The notes beneath the pieces were generated by a model that saw nothing but the letters and a program-made list of their open reading frames with translations, was not told the DNA's origin and made no database searches. Below are positions 8,944-16,842 of a DNA stretch of 64,000 bases, one piece after another. The DNA is taken from NCBI RefSeq assembly GCF_047501535.1, contig NZ_JAZDRJ010000005.1, positions 124,001-188,000 on the forward strand, in the 5' to 3' direction. The position numbers were made by a program, and so were the translations under genes. Source of the DNA: Yanghanlia sp047501535. GTDB taxonomy: Bacteria > Pseudomonadota > Gammaproteobacteria > Burkholderiales > Burkholderiaceae_B. The stretch's first letter is position 1, and each line of letters starts with the position of its first letter.

Positions 8944-9954
8944 ATGTATTTTCAGAACGCTTCCACACCCCTGGCATCCGGTCTCAAGAAAACACTCGCA
9001 GCTACGATGCTGACGGCCGTGGCCTCTGTGGCTCCCATGCATACGGCCGCCGCCGAAGAATGGCCCAGCCAACCCATCACCATTGTGGTGCCCTTCCCTG
9101 CCGGAGGCATGACCGACGTCTTGGCGCGTCGCCTGGCCCAGCACATGCATGACAAACTCGGCCAGACGGTTGTTGTGGAAAACCGTGCGGGCGCCAGCGG
9201 CCAGATCGGAACTGCCGTTGTAGCCCGCGCCAAACCTGATGGCTATACCTTGCTCGTATCAGCTACCCATCACTCCATCAACCCGGCTGTACGCTCGAAC
9301 CTGCCTTATGACACTCGCAAGGACTTCACCAATCTGGCCTTGATGGCAACCACCCCCAACGTGCTGGTTGTAAACAACGAAGTCCCCGCCACAAACCTGA
9401 AGGAATTCTCGGAGTACGTCAAACAACAACCCAACGGCGTGCTGTATGGCTCCTCCAGCATTGCAGGCGCCACCCACCTTTCGGGTGAACTCCTCAAACT
9501 CGAAACCGGGCTGCCCATAGCCAATGTGCCATACAAAGGCGCCACACCTGCTATGACAGACCTGTTCGGCGGACAAATCCCCGCACTGTTCCATGACGTC
9601 ACCACCATGACGCCCCACATCAAAGACGGTCGAGTCAAGGCTATCGGCGTAACTTCCGCAGAGCGCAGCCCAGCTCTGCCTGACGTTCCGACCATTGCTG
9701 AACAGGGTGTACCCAACTACCTGGCTATCACCTGGATCGGCTTTTACGGCCCCGCTGGCCTGCCGCAAGATATTGCAGAAAAGCTCAACACCCTGGCACG
9801 CGAAAGCATGCACACCCCAGATGCGCTGGAAGCCTTCAAGGCCAATGGAACCGAGCCCGGTGATCTGAACCTGAAAGAATATGACCAGTTCGTCAACAGC
9901 GAACTGGACAAGTGGCAGGATGTGGTTGCGCGCGCAGGAGTCAAAGTTGAGTAA
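8944..9954 (+). CDS. Bug/TctC-family tripartite transporter receptor
   Basis: A 336-residue periplasmic solute receptor of the Bug family. It has an N-terminal signal peptide ending near HTAAAEE, the first-lobe motif VPFPAGGMTDVLARRLA, and VPYKGATPAMTDLFGGQIPA in the ligand-binding region. These receptors bind carboxylates and deliver them to TctAB-type permeases; no tctA or tctB is present in the window. The ATG at 8944, with GAGGAG nine bases upstream, gives a proper signal peptide. It is embedded in the carboxylase operon, so its ligand is probably the acid that the operon activates and carboxylates. Confidence 0.92.
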   Translation: MYFQNASTPLASGLKKTLAATMLTAVASVAPMHTAAAEEWPSQPITIVVPFPAGGMTDVLARRLAQHMHDKLGQTVVVENRAGASGQIGTAVVARAKPDGYTLLVSATHHSINPAVRSNLPYDTRKDFTNLALMATTPNVLVVNNEVPATNLKEFSEYVKQQPNGVLYGSSSIAGATHLSGELLKLETGLPIANVPYKGATPAMTDLFGGQIPALFHDVTTMTPHIKDGRVKAIGVTSAERSPALPDVPTIAEQGVPNYLAITWIGFYGPAGLPQDIAEKLNTLARESMHTPDALEAFKANGTEPGDLNLKEYDQFVNSELDKWQDVVARAGVKVE

Positions 9955-12082
9955 GCCCAGCGAACACACTATCTCCAGCATGTCGCAACCCACCGACATG
10001 CTGGATATCCTCTCGCCACGACGGGTTGCCATACTGGGCGCATCCGACAACCACATCAAGGCGGGAGGGCGCCCGATCCACTACATGCTGCGCCACGGCT
10101 ATGCAGGCGAGATCTATCCGGTCAACCCCGCGCGTGACTCGGTTCAGGGGGTGAAAAGCTATCCGTCATTGCTTGATCTGCCCCACTCACCCGACGTCGT
10201 TGTGGTGAGCATCGCTGGGAAAGACGTTCCGTCGGCCATCGACCAGGCGATTTCCATCGGCGCCAAGGCGGCCGTGGTGTATTCATCCGGTTTTGCTGAA
10301 CTGGGTGAGGAAGGCCTCAAAGCGCAGCACCAACTGGTCGCCCAGGCACGCGCAGGTAATCTCAGACTGTTAGGGCCGAACACGCAAGGAATTGCCAACT
10401 TTAAAAATCAGGCCATTCTTAGCTTTTCGACCATGATCAACGAATGCCCTCCACAAGACGGGCCCGTTGCCATTATCAGTCAAAGTGGCGCAGGCGCAGC
10501 GATTGTTTACGGTGGCCTGCGCCGCCAGAACCTTGGCGTACGCTATCTGGTCGCAACAGGTAACGAGGCGGACATGAATGTAGCCGACGTCACCAGCGGC
10601 CTGCTACAAGACCCCGACTTGAGGGTCATTCTCATGTATGCCGAATCGCTACGCGACCCTCTGCTATTCGCCCAGTGCGCACAGGTAGCCGCCACCAGGG
10701 ATATCCCCATTCTTGCAGTCATGGCCGGCCGTACCCAGGAAGGTCAATTGACGGCCAGCTCACACACGGGCGCCTTAGCCACCGAAGACGCCTTGACGGA
10801 CGCTTTCCTGCGTCAGCACAACATCATTCGAATGAACGACTTCCACGAGCTGACCGAATACGCCCATCTGTTCAGCAAGCGCGAACGCCCACGCGGTAAA
10901 CGGGTGGTCGCCATCAGCAACTCCGGAGCCACTTGCGTACTGGCAGCAGACGCCGCACAGCAAAACGGGCTGCAACTCGCCCGGTTTGATGAGGCTCAAA
11001 CTGAAGGCCTGCGCGGCGTTCTTCCCTCATTCGTGTCACCTCGCAACCCGATAGACATGACCACCGCGCTGCTCACCCAGCCACACATCTATGGTGAAAC
11101 CCTGCAGCAAGTAGCGGAAAGTGGAGCCGCGCACAGCGTCTTCACCGGCTTTCCTATTGGAGGTGAAGGTTATGACATGGACGACTTTGCTCGCCAGACC
11201 GCTGATTTCTCCGCAAGGGCTGCGGTACCGGTCGCCATTGGCGCAGTACAGGACTGGGTAGTGGACATCTTCCGTAAGCAAGAAGTCCCGGTCTTTCCCA
11301 GCGAAGCCCGCGCCATGCGTGGGTTGGGCCTGTTGGCTGATTATGAAGCGCGACGTCGGCGCTTATTGGCATTACCCCCCAAGAATGAAGAAAGACGTCA
11401 GCATCAGGCAGAAACGAGCGGGTATACGTTGGACGAGCCGTCCAGCTTGGCGTTTCTGTCCAATGCGGGGCTGAATATCGTGGCTCACCGCGTCTGCCGC
11501 GATAAGTCTTCGGTCGACGAAAACTTTACCCAACTAAACACACCCGTGGTGGCCAAAGGCGTTTCCGCAGCGGTACCTCATAAATCGGATCATGGCCTCG
11601 TCAGACTGGGCTTGCGCAGCCCAGACGAAGCGCGCGATGCTTGGCAAGCCTACCAAACAACACTGGAAGCGCTGCGACTGCCCTTTGAAGGCATGCTGTT
11701 GGCCGAACAGCACAAGGCCGACTTTGAGCTCGCCCTGGGGGCGCACTGGGACGCCACTTACGGCCCCGTTGTCATGATAGGCCAGGGTGGTGTTCTGGTT
11801 GAGGCGTTGCGCGACACACAGTTCCTATGCGCCCCCTTCACTCAGGAAGACGCGCTGGAAGCCATCGACCGGCTCTTCATCTCCCGCGCCTTTATTGCCA
11901 CACGCGGCATGCAGGCTGTCGATGTCGAAGCCATCGCAACCTTGTTGGTGAAATTGGGCGACTGGTTTGCCGCCCAGGCAGGCACAGTGCTGTCTGTGGA
12001 CGCCAACCCCGTGCTGGTTTCACGAAACGCCGCACCCGTCATCGTTGATGCTGTCGTCGTCAAAAGCAAGGAACAACCATGA
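9947..12082 (+). CDS. ADP-forming acyl-CoA ligase (acetate-CoA ligase family)
   Basis: About 711 residues with the fused architecture of NDP-forming acyl-CoA synthetases: a CoA-binding Rossmann domain (VAILGASDNHIKAGGRPIHY), a succinyl-CoA-synthetase-like ligase domain with the phosphohistidine loop TASSHTGALATEDA, and a C-terminal ATP-grasp domain (VVAKGVSAAVPHKSDHGLVR, then VMIGQGGVLVEALRD). It makes acyl-CoA from a free acid, CoA and ATP, giving ADP and phosphate. The TTG start at 9947 has AGGAG six bases upstream and overlaps the receptor stop by 8 bases; ATG 9980 is the alternative. It probably activates the imported acid before carboxylation. The stop overlaps the next start by 4 bases. 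Confidence 0.88.
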   Translation: MSKPSEHTISSMSQPTDMLDILSPRRVAILGASDNHIKAGGRPIHYMLRHGYAGEIYPVNPARDSVQGVKSYPSLLDLPHSPDVVVVSIAGKDVPSAIDQAISIGAKAAVVYSSGFAELGEEGLKAQHQLVAQARAGNLRLLGPNTQGIANFKNQAILSFSTMINECPPQDGPVAIISQSGAGAAIVYGGLRRQNLGVRYLVATGNEADMNVADVTSGLLQDPDLRVILMYAESLRDPLLFAQCAQVAATRDIPILAVMAGRTQEGQLTASSHTGALATEDALTDAFLRQHNIIRMNDFHELTEYAHLFSKRERPRGKRVVAISNSGATCVLAADAAQQNGLQLARFDEAQTEGLRGVLPSFVSPRNPIDMTTALLTQPHIYGETLQQVAESGAAHSVFTGFPIGGEGYDMDDFARQTADFSARAAVPVAIGAVQDWVVDIFRKQEVPVFPSEARAMRGLGLLADYEARRRRLLALPPKNEERRQHQAETSGYTLDEPSSLAFLSNAGLNIVAHRVCRDKSSVDENFTQLNTPVVAKGVSAAVPHKSDHGLVRLGLRSPDEARDAWQAYQTTLEALRLPFEGMLLAEQHKADFELALGAHWDATYGPVVMIGQGGVLVEALRDTQFLCAPFTQEDALEAIDRLFISRAFIATRGMQAVDVEAIATLLVKLGDWFAAQAGTVLSVDANPVLVSRNAAPVIVDAVVVKSKEQP

Positions 12083-13488
12083 ATTCTTCTCAATCAGCAA
12101 GTCGCGCCTTGCCACAACGGCTGCTCATCGCCAACCGCTCGGTGGTCGCCGCCCGCATCATGCGTGCCGCCCAAGCCTTGGGCATGGAAACTGTCGTCAT
12201 TCATTCGCCGGTGGACGCTACGCTACCCTATGTGAGCCAGGCTAGCGCAGCCTATGAATTGCCTGGCAACTCCCCGATGGAAAGCTATCTGAATCAGGAT
12301 GCCATCCTGAATATCGCTGCGATTTCGGGTGCCGACGCCATCCACCCCGGCTATGGGTTTCTCGCCGAGAACGCCGAATTTGCCCGTCGCGTGACCAACG
12401 CTGGGCTGTGCTTTATCGGCCCCCACCCTTCCTGGCTGGAGCGTCTCGGCGAAAAGACCGGCGCGCGCCGCTTCATGCAAAAGCTAGGCATGCCGCAAAC
12501 CGCCAGCTCGGACATTCTTCCCAACGATCTGGAAGTAGTGCGTGCAAACGCCCGTAGCATCGGCTACCCGGTCCTGATCAAACCGGCCGCTGGCGGCGGC
12601 GGTATCGGCATGGTACCTATCTACGATGAGGAAGAACTCGGAAACGCCTGGTCTTCAGCTCAGTCCATTGCCAAACGCAACTTTGGCGAGGCCAGCCTGT
12701 ATCTTGAAAAGCTCGTACAAAAACCCCGCCACATCGAGTTCCAGTTTCTGGCTGACCGCTACGGCAATGTGGCCGCTTTGTACGAGCGCGACTGCAGCGT
12801 CCAGCGCCGTAATCAGAAAGTGCTGGAGGAAACCCGGGCGCCTGGTCTGCCGACCGAAGTTCTGGACCAGATGGCTGAGCGCCTGCGCGAGATTCTGTCC
12901 CAGACAGGATATGACGTAATCGGCACTGTGGAAATGCTTTACACCCCGGAAGATGGCTTCTGCTTTCTGGAAGTCAATACGCGCTTGCAAGTGGAGCATG
13001 CTGTTACCGAACAGCTCACCGGTACCGATATTGTGAGTGCGCAAATCCGCCTTGCAGCCGGGCAACACCTGTCCGAAGTCCTGCCGTCGCACCCTGTCGC
13101 ACAGGGCCACTCAATACAAGCGCGTATTTATGCCGAGGACCCGCGCCGGTTCATTCCCTCGCCAGGCTCTCTGAGCTGTTTTGATATGCCAGAAATGGAG
13201 GGTATCCGGGTAGAAACCGGCTACGCTGCGGGTTGCGAGGTTCCCAGGTTCTATGACCCTCTGCTGGCCAAAATCATTGCCACAGGCAAGGACAGAGCAG
13301 AGGCCATATCACGCCTGCAAGCCGCCCTGCGCGCCACCCGCGTTGAAGGCGTGAAAACCAATATTCCTTTTGTGTTGCGCTCTCTGGACGATCCCGACTA
13401 CCAAGTCGGCATGCTTGACGTTGAAATCGTCGGTCGCATTCTGAGCAGGCCCGAGACCGTCGCAGAATCATCGTCCCCCCATTCCTGA
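12079..13488 (+). CDS. Biotin carboxylase subunit (AccC-like)
   Basis: A 469-residue ATP-grasp enzyme that carboxylates biotin using bicarbonate and ATP. Seen are HPGYGFLAENAEFA, the glycine-rich loop KPAAGGGGIGM, HIEFQFLADRYGN, and LEVNTRLQVEHAVTEQLTG with the catalytic region, then the C-terminal domain IQARIYAEDPRRFIPSPG. The near-invariant N-terminal NRGEIA of the family is replaced by NRSVVA, an unusual change at the start of the pre-ATP-grasp domain. It is 4 bases overlapped with the acyl-CoA ligase and 30 bases before the biotin carrier gene, so it is the biotin carboxylase of this local complex and not the fatty-acid AccC. Confidence 0.92.
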   Translation: MNSSQSASRALPQRLLIANRSVVAARIMRAAQALGMETVVIHSPVDATLPYVSQASAAYELPGNSPMESYLNQDAILNIAAISGADAIHPGYGFLAENAEFARRVTNAGLCFIGPHPSWLERLGEKTGARRFMQKLGMPQTASSDILPNDLEVVRANARSIGYPVLIKPAAGGGGIGMVPIYDEEELGNAWSSAQSIAKRNFGEASLYLEKLVQKPRHIEFQFLADRYGNVAALYERDCSVQRRNQKVLEETRAPGLPTEVLDQMAERLREILSQTGYDVIGTVEMLYTPEDGFCFLEVNTRLQVEHAVTEQLTGTDIVSAQIRLAAGQHLSEVLPSHPVAQGHSIQARIYAEDPRRFIPSPGSLSCFDMPEMEGIRVETGYAAGCEVPRFYDPLLAKIIATGKDRAEAISRLQAALRATRVEGVKTNIPFVLRSLDDPDYQVGMLDVEIVGRILSRPETVAESSSPHS

Positions 13489-13518
13489 TCCCTTATATTT
13501 TCACGACAAGGTAATTCC

Positions 13519-13731
13519 ATGAGCACCATCAAATCCACTGTTTCCGGCACAGTTGTCAAAATTCACGCTGCTCCCGGTGATACACTTTCCAGCGGCGATC
13601 CAATCATCACTGTGGAATCCATGAAAATGGAAATTCCTGTTGAAGCCGAAGACGATTGCGTCATCAAGGAGATTCTAGTCGCCGAAGGCGACACCATTGA
13701 GGAAGACGACGACGTCGCATCCCTTGGCTGA
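13519..13731 (+). CDS. Biotinyl carrier protein
   Basis: A 70-residue stand-alone biotinyl domain with the biotinylation motif VESMKMEIPV, the Lys between the two Mets being the attachment site (residue 36). The surrounding hammerhead-fold strands (TVSGTVVKIHAAPGDTLSSG and ILVAEGDTIEEDDDVASLG) are intact. Its small size, without the Ala/Pro-rich linker of AccB, marks it as the carrier of a dedicated acyl-CoA carboxylase. It closes the operon: a strong hairpin follows at 13750. Confidence 0.94.
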   Translation: MSTIKSTVSGTVVKIHAAPGDTLSSGDPIITVESMKMEIPVEAEDDCVIKEILVAEGDTIEEDDDVASLG

Positions 13732-13749
13732 AGCAGGAACACGGTGAAT

Positions 13750-13790
13750 GGCGGCCACGCTCTCCTGAAGAGAGCGGCCGCCGCTTTCGT
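13750..13790 (+). terminator. Hairpin after the carboxylase operon
   Basis: GGCGGCC and GGCCGCC, extended across a two-base bulge by GCTCT/AGAGC, form a long GC-rich stem with a short loop, followed by a T-containing run. It lies just after the biotin carrier gene and before the last thioesterase gene. Confidence 0.65.
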
Positions 13791-13832
13791 CAATTTTCAT
13801 TCCGGCCCGCAACAACCCAAGCAACAAATAAC

Positions 13833-14264
13833 GTGACGACTTCCCAAACTGCCCCACTCCATTGCACCGAGGACGCCCCTTACTTCGGCCTGGCCATCCC
13901 CTTCATGAGCTATCTCGGCCTGCAGGCCGAGCATATTGAAGAAGGATACGCCCGCGCCCGCCTTCCCATGAACGCCGACCTGGTCAACAGCCGCGCCGAT
14001 ACCCATGGCGGCACGCTGATGAGCGTGCTGGACTTCATCATGAGCGCCGCGGCCCGGGGCCATGATCCGCTCAATATCGGTGTCGCCACCATAGAAATGT
14101 CCACGCATTTCCTGGACGTCGCCCGCGGCGATCTCATCTTTGAAGGGCGTGTCCTCAAGAAGGGGCGCAGCACCGCCTTCAGCGAAGGCACGGTCACCGA
14201 CACACACGGCACCAGAGTCTGTGTGTCGCGCGCCACCTTCAGGCTGATCCAGCTGAACAAATAG
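13833..14264 (+). CDS. PaaI-like hotdog-fold thioesterase
   Basis: A 143-residue hotdog protein with the canonical PaaI core DTHGGTLMSVLDFIMSAAAR (HGG loop plus downstream Asp) and the strand ATIEMSTHFLDVARGDL. It likely hydrolyses acyl-CoA thioesters in the cytoplasm. It is the third such gene in the locus and the only one with a standard HGG motif. The start is GTG 13833 with no visible ribosome site, so the start is unsure. It follows the carboxylase-operon hairpin; read-through would put it under the same control. Confidence 0.85.
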   Translation: MTTSQTAPLHCTEDAPYFGLAIPFMSYLGLQAEHIEEGYARARLPMNADLVNSRADTHGGTLMSVLDFIMSAAARGHDPLNIGVATIEMSTHFLDVARGDLIFEGRVLKKGRSTAFSEGTVTDTHGTRVCVSRATFRLIQLNK

Positions 14265-14276
14265 TTGTTCAGCTGG
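14249..14276 (+). terminator. Perfect 12-bp hairpin over the stop codon
   Basis: CCAGCTGAACAA and TTGTTCAGCTGG pair perfectly around a four-base loop that contains the TAG stop of the thioesterase gene. No T-run follows, so it may act as a transcript-end or stability hairpin and not as a classical intrinsic terminator. Confidence 0.5.
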
Positions 14277-14515
14277 ACTGCGCGCTGGAACGAACCCGGC
14301 ACTTCGCAACAAAGCCGCCCAACCAGGAAGGGGACAATCGTAGCGCGTGACGGCGCGGGCATCTGCCGCCGCCGTTCGGCCTTGCCGGGTTCCACTCCGG
14401 CATACATTGACAATTGTCATTCCCGCCAGCCGCTCCCTGGCCCTAGACTTTGTGCATTATGCAAGCGATTCACATTCTCATTTCCAGATTTCGCCGCATT
14501 GCACAAAGGGTTGCG

Positions 14516-15251
14516 ATGCGTGCCGCATTGACTGCCTTGCTGTGCTTGCTGGCGCCGCTGCATGCCGGTGCCGAACCCACCCAGCGCGAACGCCTGGTGC
14601 TGGCTGGCCCTGCCACGGCTGTATCGTTTCCACTGCTGCACATGGTGGAAAGCGGCGCCCTGGCGGACATTGCTCCCCAAGTGGAATTTGTGGCCTGGAA
14701 CAACCCCGACCAGCTCCGCGCTTTAGCCATGGAGGGCCAGGCTGATTTCATGGCCATGCCCACCAACGTGGCAGCCAACCTGTACAACCGGGGCTTACCG
14801 CTGCAAATGGTGAATGTGTCGGTCTGGGGAATACTGTGGATGGTGTCGCGCAACCCTGACATGAAAACCCTGGCCGACTTCAAAGGCGAGGAAATCGCCG
14901 TGCCGTTCCGGGGCGACATGCCCGACATCGTGTTCGGCTTTTTGGCGGAAAAGTCCGGGCTGGACCCGCGCCGGGATTTCACGGTGCGCTATTCCGCCAC
15001 ACCCATGGATGCCATGCAGCTGCTGGTGCCTCGACAACGCCCAGGCCTGCGCGCAGTTGGCGGCCAAGTACATAAAAATGCTGGAACCCGAAGCCGTGGC
15101 CGATTCAATTGCCGTACTGCCCCGTCACTACACCACAGCCGGACAGGCCCGCGAAGAACTTGAGGTTTTCTTCAACCTCCTGCTGGAGCGGCAACCGGCA
15201 ACCGTAGGCAACAAACTTCCAGACTCAGCATTCTACGGGCCGCAACCATGA
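14516..15251 (+). pseudogene. ABC transporter substrate-binding protein (NMT1/SsuA-like), internal deletion and frameshift
   Basis: The N-terminal half (ATG 14516, AAAGGG six bases upstream, signal peptide ending near LHAGAEP) reads as an SsuA/NrtA-like periplasmic receptor down to ATPMDAMQLL at about 15027. The C-terminal part continues in another frame from about 15028 (WCLDNAQACAQLAAKYIKML) to the stop at 15251, which overlaps the permease start. The two pieces total about 245 residues, against about 310 expected, so roughly 70 codons from the hinge and second lobe are missing. The gene is probably inactive, which would leave the importer without a receptor. A sequencing or assembly error cannot be excluded. 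Confidence 0.75.
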
Positions 15252-16048
15252 GCCTGCCCGCACGGCTGCGCGGCGCACTGGCTGCCGCGCTGGCCTATCT
15301 ATGGAGCGGCTGGGGCGCCATCACCAGCCTGCTGCTGTTTTGCGCACTGTGGGAACTCGGTGGCCAGGTCTATGGCGATCTCGTTCTGCCAGGGCCGGTG
15401 GCCACCCTGTCGCAACTGGGCAATATGTTCGACACCGGCCTGGCCTGGCCCGAACTCATGATTTCCGCCAGGCGGGCCCTATACGGCCTGGGGCTGGCTC
15501 TGGCGGCAGGAACCATGCTGGGGCTGGTGGCGGGCCGTTCACTGACCGCCGCCATGGTGTCGCGCCCGCTGATCACCTTGCTGATGGGCATGCCGCCCAT
15601 TGCCTGGCTGGTGCTGGCCATGCTGTGGTTCGGCATGGGCGACGCCACGCCTGTCTTCACCGTATTCGTGGCCTGTTCCCCGATCGCCTTTGCCGGCGCC
15701 ATGCAGGGCTCGCGCACAGTCGATAACAAGCTGCGCGACATGGCCACTTCGTTCCGCCTTCCATGGTGGATGATGGTGACGGATGTCCACCTGCCGCACG
15801 TTACTTCCTACCTGTTTCCTTCCTGGATCACAGCCCTGGGCATGTCGTGGAAAGTCGTCATCATGGCCGAACTTCTCACCACTGTGGATGGCGTGGGCGC
15901 CGCCATGGCGGTCTCGCGGGCGCAGCTTGATACCGCCACTTCGATGGGCTGGATCATCGCCGTGCTGGGCTTGCTGCTGATGGTTGAGTATCTGGTTCTG
16001 GAACCCGTCAAACGCCATGTGGAACGCTGGCGCACGGAGGCGGCCTGA
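15248..16048 (+). CDS. ABC transporter permease (nitrate/sulfonate/taurine type)
   Basis: A 266-residue inner-membrane permease with about six hydrophobic segments and the BPD_transp_1 EAA-like region (GSRTVDNKLRDMATSFRLPW, then FPSWITALGMSWKVVIMAEL). It belongs to the SsuC/TauC/NrtB group that works with NMT1-like receptors. It overlaps the receptor pseudogene by 4 bases and the ATPase gene by 1 base, so the three were translated as a coupled unit. The sequence itself is intact. Confidence 0.88.
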   Translation: MSLPARLRGALAAALAYLWSGWGAITSLLLFCALWELGGQVYGDLVLPGPVATLSQLGNMFDTGLAWPELMISARRALYGLGLALAAGTMLGLVAGRSLTAAMVSRPLITLLMGMPPIAWLVLAMLWFGMGDATPVFTVFVACSPIAFAGAMQGSRTVDNKLRDMATSFRLPWWMMVTDVHLPHVTSYLFPSWITALGMSWKVVIMAELLTTVDGVGAAMAVSRAQLDTATSMGWIIAVLGLLLMVEYLVLEPVKRHVERWRTEAA

Positions 16049-16842
16049 TGAGCGGACTGACCATCAGTCACCTGTACCACCGTTATGGCGTAAAGGAAGT
16101 GCTGGCCGATGTGGGGCTGGATTTACACGCTGGCGAAACACTGGCGCTGGTGGGGCCTTCGGGCTGCGGCAAGAGCACCTTGCTGCACATTGTTGCCGGG
16201 CTGCTGACTCCTTCTGAAATCCAGATGCGCTCCACCTTCCGAAGCATTGCCTGTGTATTTCAGGAGCCGCGCCTGATGCCCTGGAAAACCGGCCTGGACA
16301 ACATCGCGCTGGGCCTGCAAGCCCAGCGGCTGCCCAAGGCGGCGCGCCGCAAGCAGGCGGCCGAGCTGGGACACCGCATGGGGCTTTCCATGGAAGACCT
16401 GCTGAAGTATCCCCACGAACTTTCCGGCGGCATGCAAAGCAGGGTGTCCCTGGCCCGCGCACTGGTTACGCGGCCAGATCTTCTATTGCTCGATGAGCCA
16501 TTTTCCGCGCTCGACGTTGGCCTGAAGCTGGAACTCTACGGCCTGCTGGCTGAACAGATACAACAGCACAGCACCGCCGTTCTCATGATTACCCACGATC
16601 TCATGGAAGCTGTTCGCCTCGCGGACCGCATCCTGATGATGGTTGCCGACCCAGGCCGCATAGTGCGCGAATTCAAGCTGCATACTCCCGCGAAAGAGCG
16701 CACCAGCACCTGGATTCACCAGACCACCGACGAACTGATGCAACTGGACGAAGTGCGCATTGGCTTTGGGCTGATGGAAGGCGAGCTTCCCAAGATTGAA
16801 TTGCACGATCACGCGCCGCGCCATGGAGGGTGCTCCGTTTGA
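16048..16842 (+). CDS. ABC transporter ATP-binding protein (SsuB/TauB/NrtD type)
   Basis: A 264-residue ATPase with Walker A GPSGCGKST (about residue 37), Q-loop CVFQEPRLMPWKT, signature LSGGMQSRVSLARAL, Walker B LLLLDEPFSALD and the switch His in MITHDLMEAVRLADRI. It powers the adjacent permease. Compared with close relatives, the region between Walker A and the Q-loop is short (LLTPSEIQMRSTFRSIACVF). The last codons overlap the nnrS start by 4 bases if the TTG start is used. Confidence 0.9.
   Translation: MSGLTISHLYHRYGVKEVLADVGLDLHAGETLALVGPSGCGKSTLLHIVAGLLTPSEIQMRSTFRSIACVFQEPRLMPWKTGLDNIALGLQAQRLPKAARRKQAAELGHRMGLSMEDLLKYPHELSGGMQSRVSLARALVTRPDLLLLDEPFSALDVGLKLELYGLLAEQIQQHSTAVLMITHDLMEAVRLADRILMMVADPGRIVREFKLHTPAKERTSTWIHQTTDELMQLDEVRIGFGLMEGELPKIELHDHAPRHGGCSV

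Noticed and set aside
13797..14420. A 207-codon frame antisense to the third thioesterase gene.
   Set aside because: The sense frame has the complete PaaI motif; the antisense frame has none.
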